From Siphonodentalium dalli (Eukaryota > Mollusca > Scaphopoda > Gadilida > Siphonodentaliidae): a stretch of 64,000 nt of DNA. Both the position numbers and the translations under genes were made by a program. The DNA is taken from assembly GCA_032622095.1 (NCBI GenBank), contig CP136069.1:30636342-30700341 (forward strand). Direction: 5' to 3'. Positions 44,951-55,068 of the stretch are shown here, piece after piece. The notes under the pieces were generated by a model. The model ran no database searches, was not told the DNA's origin, and saw only the letters and a program-made list of their open reading frames with translations. Each line of letters starts with the position of its first letter. The stretch's first letter is position 1.

Positions 44951-45397
44951 TAGATGAAAGTAATGAGCCGGATCCTGGGTATTTATCAGACTGTGCTGAA
45001 ACATGTCCCAAGTCTAGACTATAAACATGTGCTCACCCAGGGAGCACACAGGGGACAATTAACCAAGGATGAGATATGAATGGTGAAGTGCTACTATGGG
45101 TGAGACTTCAATTGAGACAGTTCATCCTGTTGATAAACATACCGTGGTTTTTGTGGTTAAGAAGGATTTTTTGTCTCAATGGTACATGTACAGGTACATG
45201 TACTTAGTATGTGCATTACTGTGGAATTGTCGTAAACTTAAAGATGCATAATCGGAATTAATGCTCCTAAATTACTATTTCTTTGGCTTCGGAGGTAAAA
45301 AATATTTTAATCGAGACGAGAAACCAAGCCATCAAAGCTCAGAGTGATCAGATATAGATTTTTTTTAAAATAATTATTTCCTGATATACATGTATGT
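44693..45397. repeat. Segment Z, two inverted copies ~360 bp apart
   Basis: 44693-44862 and 45219-45397 are inverted and nearly identical (ACATGTATATCAGGAAATAA ... TTTACGACAATTCCACAG). The second copy is preceded by GCATTACTGT, the end of a family A element, with no other A sequence. Confidence 0.85.
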
Positions 45398-45477
45398 AAT
45401 TTATGGCAGCTTGGCAAATAGTCGGTCTCGGACCAAATTGCAGATGAAGATGGATAACTCTAAAATCAAGTAGCTTT

Positions 45478-45742
45478 CGGTTTCTGGCTTACAAGGTTAA
45501 GGTAAATGTTGTTAGGCCATATTTATTTACTCTATCGCTACACTTCACTTTTGTCCATTAAAGTTTACATTTAACATCATGCATTCGTTGTAGTTATTCC
45601 ATAAATACTTTATGTTCGAGCTGCAAGCGAGTTAGAACATAAAACGTATTCTCGTATATATGCAAGGCTCACAATTTATATAAGAGAATGCAATTTCATA
45701 GGGTATTTACAAAGTTTCAGGAAGCTCCAGTCATGGAACGAT
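45478..45742. mobile_element. Family C-like relic C4
   Basis: Recognised from GGTTAAGGTAAATGTTGTTA, one broken hairpin, and AGGAAGCTCCAGTCATGGAA near the right end; foreign sequence in the middle. Confidence 0.55.
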
Positions 45743-45772
45743 TCAGATATAATCCAGATATAATTATTATAC

Positions 45773-45986
45773 ACAGTAATGCTCTAAGTAATCGATTCTT
45801 AACCACAGCAGAATTATGGGTAACTTTTCAGGATTTAGTCGGAAATATGGCTTGTTGCCATTCATCGGAAAGCTCTCGGGGAAAGCTTTCCGATGAATGG
45901 CAACAAGCCATATTTCCGACTAAAACCTGAAAAGTTACCCATAATTCTGTTGTGGTTAAGAAGTCGATTACTTAGAGCATTACTGT
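45773..45986. mobile_element. Family A, copy A24
   Basis: Full-length; TA borders; one base lost in the left outer arm (GATTCTTAACC). Confidence 0.92.
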
Positions 45987-46139
45987 ACAAGAAAAGATGG
46001 GTCAAAGAATAAGAATGCATGGACAGCCGGAAATTCTATAGACCCTCCTGCCTTATCAGGGGGGGGGGACAAATTAACCAAGAAGGTGTTGTATAAATGA
46101 TTCAGTGATGAGTGAGCATTAAATTGAGAACATCCGGTG

Positions 46140-46520
46140 CAAGCCTGGAAATAGTGTGTCTGACATTTGCAGAATGAGGTCCACAGAGGGTGAATTTAGT
46201 GATGCTTCCACAAACACTGGGCTAGCTTCACCAATTTCATCCTGTGGGGACCTCATTCTGCTTAGGCAACCATGTAGTCTTTTGGGAAGTATCTACATCT
46301 ATTGTCTCAAGTTAACATTATTTTTATTTATTTTTCCCTTGTATTCAGTTTCTATGTCCCCTAATTTGCAGCAGATAAAATGCTTAATCAAGGCCAAAGC
46401 AGAATGAGGTTCCCAGAGGGTGAAGTTGGTGATGCTAGTCCACCGTGCCTGATAACGTCACTAAATTCATCCTCCGGCGAACTCATTCTGCAAATCTCAG
46501 ACACACTAAATCCAGCCTTG
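46140..46520. mobile_element. Family D, copy D18
   Basis: CAAGCCTGGAAATAGTG to TCCAGCCTTG. Flanks atccggtg/atccagtg form an 8-bp target duplication (7 of 8). Confidence 0.9.
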
Positions 46521-46528
46521 ATCCAGTG

Positions 46529-47985
46529 CATCCCGCCGACATTAGTATTCCATGCAGTATGGAGGAAATTGATAGCGGTGAGACTAAACAGGGGAGGTAA
46601 TCCAAAGGCGGACGACGCGAGGCAATATCCTGTGTGTCACGTCCTCAAGAATGAGATCTTTTCAAGATTTGAATTAATTCCGTGGAGACCTTTCCATTAA
46701 TTCCGAGAAGATAGCCAGAACTCCAGCAGTATTAATCTAAATACATCTCCTTGGTTAACCCGAGTGTGACACTGCCAGAATACTTGGCTGGTGCAAAAAT
46801 TTGTCCCAAATTTGTTAAAGTGACATCCTGTTTACATGTAGGGTTTCTCTCCCCTGCTTTTACCAGTATTACGGTATACATGTATAGAGAGAGCAAACAA
46901 GCCAGGAAATACCGTACATTTAAGTGTCTAGGCATAGTCAATGACCAGATGAAAAGCCAAATTTACCGTCCCATATTTTATTGTGCCTGTCATTATGACA
47001 ATACTGATGATGCACTGATCAAAATGCTTTGTTTTTAAGTTGTTAATTAATAAATATATCATTAATAATAATAATAATAATAAATTTGTTACTTGTAAGC
47101 TCATGGTGCGCCTACAAATTACAACTCGCAATACTATCATATAAAATTTCTTATTTGGTGTGTGATGTACAGTAATTTACACATGTAGGTTAGGAGAAAA
47201 TTCTAACTGGTTTTAAAATATTCATCTCTTTGCAAGAACAATTATATTATATACATGTACACCTTTTCTGTCTGATCATTTCTCAATCATGAAGTAACAA
47301 TTAAAATAAAATTTGGTGTGATCTGAATGCGATTGTTGATGACGCCAATAATTTGATCTTCGCCATCCACAGCGCAACGTAACATTTTCTGGTAGTTCCG
47401 AATGTTTTGTCTATAAACAAATGGTTCTATACTCTTTTTTATGTTTATTTACATATCTATGTGCACATTAGTAACAGCGAATTAAATTAAATTCATTTAA
47501 ATTTGGAGTCCGGTATGAAAATAATTCAAGTTTGATTTTTGCAAAGAAAAAATATAAATGAAGTGATTTTAAGCAATTTCAAATTAGCAAAGAGATTGCA
47601 TGACCCGATGTGTCCTTACAGAACTGTCGGAACACCACCAAACATGTACATGTATCATTTCAAAGAATATTACCACACTTTTATTCTGAAGTGGCAGAAA
47701 TTTGTCGAAGTAATAATGCCCGATTCAATCTTTTAGTTATAGCATCACATGCGGAGTCACATAATAGTTGACTGCGGCGCCCTATTCTAATCAGGATGGA
47801 TTATGACACATTAATTTCATAACAGTATAGGGACGGATTATTTTTATCACTCCTTTTCACCAGATCACAAGCACAATGGATCGACTGTTCAAACAAATTG
47901 TTCAATCAATGCTCATTTATAATGCTACCGTATCCTCGATTCCTTGTATATTTTCAACTTCAATTATATAAAACACATGTACCAT
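46529..47985. other. Mostly unassigned
   Basis: Includes repeat X copy 2 and an (AAT)n run (47066-47086). Short frames at 46751-47038 and 47539-47736 are unrecognised. Confidence 0.4.
47185..47312 (+). repeat. Dispersed repeat X, second copy
   Basis: See 44030-44166; identity by eye about 75%. Confidence 0.65.
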
Positions 47986-48090
47986 ACAGTAATGCCCTAA
48001 GTAATCGACTTCTTAACCACAGCAGAATTATGGGTAACTTTTCAGGATTTAGTCGGAAATATGGCTTGTTGCCATTCATTGGAAAACTCT
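47986..48090. mobile_element. Family A, copy A25 (left half only)
   Basis: Left arm to GGAAAACTC, joined to the 3' end of the broken transposon gene. Confidence 0.9.
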
Positions 48091-48446
48091 TTTCATGATT
48101 TTCTCTCTCTCATAGAATATTTTGTCCCCACTAGCTGGCCATTTCCAATAGTTCCCAGCTTTCACCATCACAGATACTTCATAATTGTCATTGTGGACAG
48201 ATTGAACTTCCCCGGGGAAATAAGTTCCATCATATTCAACGAGACACCAATCAGAAATGGCTATGTACGGTATGTGGCATCTGTGACTTGAGTATTGTCT
48301 TCTTCTTGTGATGTGTTGCACGAGTTAGCTTCTTGCGATAAGAGGTATCCAGTAATCCCATTGTTGGTGACTTCCAGGTGGTGGAATGACTTGATACCTT
48401 TAACAATAGGTGCATCAGCAAAGACAGTCTCCAGATTAAGTTCCTT

Positions 48447-48662
48447 ACCGTAATGCCAAAAGTAATTGACCACTTAACCACAGCAGAATTATGGGTAATT
48501 TTTCAGGATTTAGTCGGAAAATATGGCTTGTTGCCATTCATCGGAAAGCTCTCGCCGAGAGCTTTCCGATGAATGGCAACAAGCCATATTTCCGACTAAA
48601 TCCTGAAAAATTACCCATAATTCTGATGTGGTTAAGTGGTCAATTACTTTGGGCATTACTGT
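48447..48662. mobile_element. Family A, copy A26, inside the transposon gene
   Basis: Full-length. Both arms share AAGTAATTGACCAC/GTGGTCAATTACTT and TAATTTTTCAGG/CCTGAAAAATTA. It separates the HEEIIRRN and KELNLETVF parts of the host frame. Confidence 0.93.
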
Positions 48663-48903
48663 ATTCCTTCGAATGATTTCCTCATGAGACACCTCTGTTA
48701 CTTTAACGTTCATGTCCTGCGCAACTTGAGTGAACGATTTTGCACTTTGAAACTTCAGCCTTTCGAGTGTGCAAAGTGTTCCAGACATGTCATTTAACTG
48801 CGCCACCTATGCCATCTACTGGTCCTTTGCCATGTGATGTGGCAAAGAAATTCCATGATATCCTTATACTATGTTTTTGTTCCAGAACACCGATTGAAGC
48901 AGC

Positions 48904-49282
48904 TACCCTGCTAGACAAAACAAGTGTCCACTTAACCGCGGTGCGGTTAGCGTTGTCACCGCGGCTGAAATGCAACTACACCGCGGCTCCACCGGCTAAC
49001 TACAGTTGGGTCGCCGTGTACTTGCCATTTGGCCATGGTGTAGTTGCCGCTGTGTACTTTCATCAAACTGAAAAAAGATGATACAAACCAGAAATCTAAT
49101 CATGGTGTACATGCCATTCGGCCGCGAGGGTAGTTGCCGTTCGCCCACGGTGTACTTGCCGTTCGGCGCAGTGTACTTGCCGTTCGGCCGCGGTGCTCAA
49201 CAACAGTTCCAAACTCTGACACCGCGGCCGAACAGCAAATACACCGCGGTGCCAATGGACACTTGTTTTGTCCAGCGGGGTA
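48904..49282. mobile_element. Element K: GC-rich terminal-inverted-repeat element inside the 48-50.6 kb transposon gene
   Basis: Inverted ends read TACCCTGCTAGACAAAACAA and, from the other side, TACCCCGCTGGACAAAACAA, followed by GTGTCC. A TA dinucleotide flanks both ends, as in Tc1/mariner-type insertion. The interior is far richer in CpG than its surroundings and repeats a ~20 bp theme (GTACTTGCCGTTCGGCCGCG and its complement) about eight times. No coding frame of its own. Confidence 0.75.
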
Positions 49283-50597
49283 CATACATATACTTGTTTT
49301 TTAATTGAGAAGACGGGCCATCTGACCACATTGTCCGGTAGATCTTGAAGTATTTTGTCCATATACGTTGTCACCGTTTCTTTTGAATGAGTCAGATTGT
49401 CAGATACTGCAACCTGAGGAAATACTTTGCCTGAAATACATGTATACAAGGCAGAGGTGAACAAGCTCAATTGCCTTTGATTCCAATGTGCACTCTGGAT
49501 TTCATCCTGGAATATACATGTATAGTTTTCAGAGAAATCTACTTGAATGAGAGCGTGATTTCTCTCTCCTTCATTCCTTTCTCGTTCCTCATAGTATCAT
49601 TTGGATTGTGCCCTCTGAACATAACAGTGTTGCATGAACTCCAGAAGAATTGACACTGTATAGTCAATCAGATTTTTAACATGACCTTCTTTGACTACTT
49701 TACATGTACATAAATTGTCATCTTTGTCATTCTTCCACACAAACCATGTCACATCTTTGATATCGTCTTATATTTGAAACCATGTCCAAGAATAATTTGC
49801 CATCTCTGCAACTATCACATTTATTCAGCCAACAGTCCTCCTTTCCTTCTTTGCAAATCAACCTTTCTGGTAAATCCTGACAATATTTTGGAATATCCGG
49901 ATTTGAAAGATGTAGAGCTTCCATTGCATATACTAGTATGAAGTTAGCACGATATTTGCAAAGGCAAACATTATGTGGCAACTTGGAACTGAGTAACAAA
50001 TGGCTAGGTCTGAGATCACAGAATTTCCATGACAGAACAAGTCAAATGTCTAACTTGAATCTTTTTCTTCATCTTTAATAGTGATACAGTCTTTTCGCCC
50101 CGGAGCTTACCTGCTGATATGTCATCTCGTTCATAGAATGATTGTACTTTCTGTATTGTCTCATCTTTAATGGCATTGCTGCTGACTGGTTTCACTTCTT
50201 TGTTTTCATCTTGTGATGGAATTGTAGTTTTCATAAATAACTTCTTACAAACAGCAGATTTTCTCCTTGTTGTTTGTGGTAATGCGCGCTTTGCTCTAGC
50301 TACAACTTTCGCTAATGCAACTGCACTTCTGAATGGTTCTTTCTCTGGTTGCGCATTTTGTTTCCTCACTCTCTGCTTTTTGCCATTCTAATTCTCGATT
50401 GTTCATTCCTTTCTTTTCGAAGTCTTTCTTGCTTTTCAGTAGAATGAGATTGCTCAATTTCTCGCTTCGTATTCTGCTTTTGCGCTGTTCTTCCTTATTC
50501 TTCTCTTTGTACATGTCATAGGTAGAACTTTCTTTCAGTTTATTTCTTCTTTTAGCTTGTCGTTCAGCACCAGTACCGGTAAGAATTACCCTGAAAT

Positions 50598-51339
50598 GTG
50601 TCCCCAGCATGGTATATTTACTTTTGGTCCTGTCTGTCTGATACTAGGAAGGTGACAGGTTATTTAGAGGTGTCAACTTTCATGATGCCTTGGGGTGAAC
50701 ACATTGGGAGAGCATGTGCCTGCAACTCTACCGGTACTCTTGAGTGCCTAATAAAAGTACAGGGTGGAATAATAGTACAGGTTGGAAAATGTCGCGTAAC
50801 TGAATAATAGTACAGGGCGGAATAAATGTACAGACTGGAAATATTAGTACCATACATCCCCACAAAATGCACCATCTGACTGGTTTACTGATGCGATGTG
50901 ACAGAAATAGTTTCGATGGATAGCCAGGTCTGTGAATCTGCAGTGTGCTGATAACTGTTTGTCAACAATCAGAGTTCATTTCTTTATGAATAACACAATT
51001 TAATATTGGTGAATTATTTCTTTTGGTTAATTTAATAAACGTACAGGGCCAAATAACGATCGTACAGGTGGGAATTTTACCTCGATTTTGATAATCGTAC
51101 ATGTATGTTTATTAGGCACTCAAGAGTATACTCCAAGAATTATAATTTAATCAAGCACTGTGCAAATAAAGTCAAACTCATACATAAGTACTGTGTTTGA
51201 AGCATGCAGGATTGTGCGCCCAGTGTGACATATTTATTTTTGGTCTTGTCCACCTGATACTAGAGTGGTGACAGGTTTAGTGGTGTCAACCTTCATGGTG
51301 CCTTTGGGTGAACACACTTGGGGAGCACATGCCTACAAA
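50598..51339. repeat. Direct duplication (~125 bp) flanking element L
   Basis: 50598-50734 and 51217-51339 share GTCTGATACTAG..GGTGACAGG, GTGTCAAC(T/C)TTCATG and GGGTGAACACA at roughly 80-85% identity. Confidence 0.75.
50735..51128. mobile_element. Element L: terminal-inverted-repeat element with GTACAGG-type internal repeats
   Basis: Ends TACTCTTGAGTGCCTAATAA and, inverse, TACTCTTGAGTGCCTAATAA; TA at the borders. The left part repeats a GGAATAATAGTACAGGxxG motif about four times. Flanking sequences 50598-50734 and 51217-51339 are direct copies of each other. Confidence 0.75.
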
Positions 51340-51574
51340 AATGCTGTCTTTGTTTTAACCCCTGTAGCAATTTACCTATCCCCAACTATAAATGAATTGA
51401 AAGTGTTTAATATAGGTTTTTAGATTAAAGCGTTGTCATATCATTTACATGTACATGTACATGTAATATATGAAATCAGTCTATTCATTTTTATTTTAAA
51501 TTACAGAAAATACCTAGGTACAGTACAGCAATTTTAATATGTATGAATCTAAGTAACATACATGTAGGACCTAA

Positions 51575-51925
51575 ATTTGTCAATACTAACGCTGAAGGGG
51601 TCACTCTCAGCAAAAAAAGTGCTGAAGGGTACACAGGATTTGAAAATGTGCTGAAGGGTGCACAGAGTTTGAAATGTCGTTCTAAATAACGTTTAGTTTT
51701 CGTATCTGCCATGAATTCTGTTAGAGAATAATTGTTTACGTTCCAATGAACATTAAAATGAACTGAAAACAAACTGCTAATGGGCACCAGACTTTCAGAA
51801 ACACAGTTTAAGGAACGGTGTTAGTGGCGATCACAAACCATGTGTACCCTTCAGCACATTTTCAAATCCTGTGTACCCTTCAGCACTTTTTTTGGTGAGA
51901 GTGACCCCTTCAGCAATACTAACAT
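51575..51925. repeat. Inverted repeat with short internal tandem copies
   Basis: Arms 51575-51680 and 51835-51925 are inverted copies (CTGAAGGGGTCACTCTCA, AAAAAAAGTGCTGAAGGGTA ...). In each arm a ~30 bp unit (GTGCTGAAGGGTACACAGGA...) is present twice. Spacer ~150 bp. Confidence 0.8.
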
Positions 51926-52460
51926 CGGACAAATATGTTGCATCAGTCATGTTGCGTCAGTCACACTACTAGTGTCATTCACAGTGATATCCCTCCATTC
52001 TATTTTGATAATGAAACAACAAATGTTATTTATTCTCTGCCTAAAGGTTGAAAGTAGAGAGTGAAACAAGAATTTGATACAATTACTCTCAGATTGAGAA
52101 GGAAAATGGTCAACAGCTAATAGCCTGAAAAACCAACATTGTCATATTTCTGTTGCGTCAGTCACGGCATGTATTTAGTAATTCCAAGAAAATTTGCGGT
52201 GAAAGACCAAAAAGCATTATCAGTTTTATTGTGGATTTGCTTTGACTCACGGCATAATAATATTAATATGGGGATTATTCGTGCAATTAGAATATTCTGC
52301 CGCCAGAGGCACAATAAGATTTTGACCTTCTTATGCCGCTAGCGGCAGAATAGCCTTAGCCAAATTTAAATTTTATGGTATTCAACCGTATTGCCACTCG
52401 CCCAAAGCTGAATTTTCACATTTCCCAAACCTGAGGCTGAGTGATGAGTCCTGACCAGGT
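51926..52460. other. Unassigned
   Basis: GTTGCGTCAGTCAC occurs twice (51952, 52152); a small palindromic pair ATTCTGCCGCC../..GCCGCTAGCGGCAGAAT lies at 52290-52350. Confidence 0.4.
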
Positions 52461-53521
52461 CTGGCAAATGTGAGAATACAGCTACAATAGCTGTATTCAG
52501 CTAACCTAGCTGTATTCAGCTATATATTATACTCTTAAACCGGCTGTTTTTCGATAATAAACTAGAAGTGCTAATTTGCGCATCAAAATTAGGCTACCAT
52601 ATTCTCCGGTCACCCTCAACCAAATCAAAATCGTCGCTTGTGTTCTGACAAAGTGTTGCCTTTTGTCGGCACGGCGATGGTGATTATGTGTGAAAACTTA
52701 CTACGGCGGTCGATGTCGGTCATAACGGTTAATAACTCTCTTATGCAATGCGGAATACCTTGAAAAATACATTAAATACAATATTTATCACCGAAGATGG
52801 AACATCTTAATCATTCCCGGAAGTATCAATATGATGCTGCTAAAACGCAGTTTGGTTGGTGCGTTAAAACAGGTAAAAAGGGGAACATCTCTAGCCAGAG
52901 TTTAACCGAGCGAGTTCCACTCACTGCTTGAGCTGACTCTCTCCAAAAATACGGAAACGCATACATGTATGTCGAATCGTGAAAATACAAATACCAATGT
53001 TATGTTTAGTAAGTTTTCACACATTATATATTTTCCCGCCAAAACAGATTGAATAGTTCTGACTCGCTAACGACCAGGAATTCATGTTTGAAATACTTCA
53101 GAAATTATATAAGTCGCATTTTCATTTCAGTTGTCCCTATGTTGTGCCATACATTTGCAATATGCCGCACAATATCTGTATATACCGTTATGAATAGTTA
53201 CCAGTATCGCTCACAAACCGCTAGTGGTATGTAATTCTAAATGCTTGATATAGGTACACCATTCTAACGCCCCTTACCGGTTTAGCATCGGGAAGAAGTA
53301 AACGAGTGTTTGGGATGAATTTGATCTTTATTTTATAAGTTAGTTAATGAATGCATTTGCAGAAAATAGTCCCCAGAATATTTACTGACATCGACCACCG
53401 TAGTAAGTTTTCACACAAAATCAGAATTGCCGTGTCGACAAAAGGCAACACTTTGTCAGAACACAAGCGACGATTTTGATTTGGTTGAGGGTGACCGGAG
53501 AATATGGTAGCCTAATTTTGA

Positions 53522-54058
53522 CAGGTCCGGCACAACTGGATATTCAGCTTAATAAGCTGAACTTAGCTTATTAAGCGGAATTCAGCTTAAAATTTACTAT
53601 GGGGAATGGATAAACGCTGTGTTCAGCTCATTTCCGCATTCTAAATAGAGTGAAGTCGGCAGCCTCAAGCAATTTCACTGCCAACTACCTTGTTGTATGG
53701 GCTGCAAATCATTGTCTACTATTTTAATTTCAATTATTTTAGCAATTAATTTTACGATTGTCGCATATTTCACCACTTTCTGTGTGTTTTTCTGATAAAA
53801 AGACACGAAAATCCTCAGACATTTCACTTGCCAACTATTCGTGGTAACTCCGTTCCTTCAATTGCATAAGCTCTAATCTGATTGGATGCACAGGTTTCTT
53901 AAAGGGGGGGGGGACAGCTCTACTTACGGCTGCCGACTTGACTCGATTTAGAATGCGGAAATGAGCGGAACACAGCGTTTATCCATTCCCCATAGTAAAT
54001 TTTAAGCTGAAATCCGCTTATTAAGCTGAATTATGAATATCCAGTTGTGCCGGATCTG
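53522..54058. mobile_element. Element M: foldback nested in N, 5-bp target duplication
   Basis: Ends CAGGTCCGGCACAACTGGAT and, inverse, CAGATCCGGCACAACTGGAT. Long arms include TTCAGCTTAATAAGC and TTTACTATGGGGAATGGATA. The duplication tttga lies at 53517-53521 and 54059-54063; the undisturbed left arm of N shows the empty site (tcaaaattagg). Confidence 0.85.
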
Positions 54059-54154
54059 TTTGATGCGCAAATTGGCGCTTCTAGTTTATTATCGAAAAAC
54101 AGCCGGTTTGAGAGTATAATATATATAGCTGAATACAGCTAGGTTAGCTGAATA

Positions 54155-55038
54155 CTATGGGAGGCCCTTTTCACATTTATTATTTATTTGCGCTTAAGCG
54201 CAAATCATTTGCGCTTAAGCGCAAATACCTAACACTCCCTTACTTCCCTCTGATTGTGAATGATTGAGTCCATCTCATACTGAGGCATAGTATATTATGA
54301 TGGGCCCATAGTAATAGCCCCATACAGACTCAAAGTTGAAGAAAAAACATATTTCCATATGCATATCAGCATCTCTGTCCCTGGTGTCCCAGGAATTGGT
54401 GTCTCACTCCCAGAGCTCTAGTATATTTTATTAAAGGGATATCTCCTGCACAGATATACCGTATACCATTTCTATGGCCATAAAAAGGGAATTAGGGGTA
54501 ACCGGGGGGCTTGCTTCCTTCATATTGTGTACCTATTGACTTGAAATAGGGGAAAAAACCCTATTTTCATATTATCAGCATCCCTGTCCCCAAGAATGTG
54601 TGTCTCCATCACAGAGATCAAGTATATTTTATAAATGAGACATCCTGCACAGATCTATACCATTTCCATGTCATAAAAGGGATCTAGGGTTACTGGGGGA
54701 TTGCTTCCCTCATATGGTGGGCCTACCGGTATATAGACTTGAGTGATGTGTTTAGGCCTGTGCCATTTAAAATTAATTCAGGGGGGAATCAATGAATATT
54801 AATTTTTATTTGCGCTTAAGCGCAAATATGATCTATTTGCGCAAATATGATCTATTTGCGCTTAAGCGCAAATCATTTGCCCTTAAGCGTAAATGATTTG
54901 CGCTTAAGCGCAAATGAATTGCGCTTAAGCGCAAATGATTTACGCTTAAGCGCAAATATTTGCGCTTAAGCTCAAATGATAGAGGTTATTTGCGCTTAAG
55001 CGTAAATAAATAATAAATGTGAAAAGGGCCTCCCATAG
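54155..55038. mobile_element. Element O: foldback with arrays of a 20-bp palindrome, nested in N
   Basis: Ends CTATGGGAGGCCCTTTTCAC and its inverse; target duplication aata (54151-54154, 55039-55042). ATTTGCGCTTAAGCGCAAAT, a perfect palindrome, occurs twice near the left end and about eight times, some copies mutated or truncated, at 54808-55008. The core (54290-54760) is two diverged copies of a ~230 bp segment (CAGCATCTCTGTCCC, TCCTGCACAGATATACC ...). No coding frame. Confidence 0.85.
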
Positions 55039-55068
55039 AATACAGCTATTTGCCAGACTAGTCCAACA

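Larger units (their letters stand above)
48088..50600 (-). pseudogene. Transposon-type gene (DDE/RNase-H-like candidate), broken by frameshifts and two insertions
   Basis: On the minus strand, in order: a basic N-terminal segment (ERQAKRRNKLKESS...YKEKNKEEQRKSR, ~50560-50400); KVQSFYERDDISAGKLRG (~50140); a cysteine-rich block KLPHNVCLCKYRANFIL ... EDCWLNKCDSCRDGKLF (~49990-49790); VDFSENYTCIFQDEIQSAHW (~49530); WSDGPSSQLKNKY (~49310); NFFATSHGKGPVDGIGG (~48850); and a C-terminal DWCLVEYDGTYFPGEV ... NYWKWPASGDKIFYE (~48250-48110). From memory these blocks recur together, in this order, in uncharacterised transposon-associated proteins of invertebrates and fish. Element K (48904-49282) splits DGPSSQ from SHGKG; A26 (48447-48662) splits the C-terminal part; A25 follows the end. 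Frameshifts and the stop after GGAVK make it non-functional. Superfamily is not resolved. The spaced Asp residues suggest, but do not prove, an RNase-H-like fold. Confidence 0.75.
52461..55066. mobile_element. Element N: large foldback element holding insertions M and O
   Basis: Ends CTGGCAAAT ... ATTTGCCAG. Subterminal AGCTGTATTCAGCTAACC and then ~200 bp (TTTTTCGATAATAAACTAGA ... CTCCGGTCACCCTCAACC ... GTGTTGCCTTTTGTCG) recur inverted on the right, which is split by M and O. The ~780 bp interior (52690-53390) shows no long frame. Confidence 0.8.

Noticed and set aside
46380-46700. 106-codon frame after D18
   Set aside because: Its first third is family D sequence; the rest matches nothing known to me.
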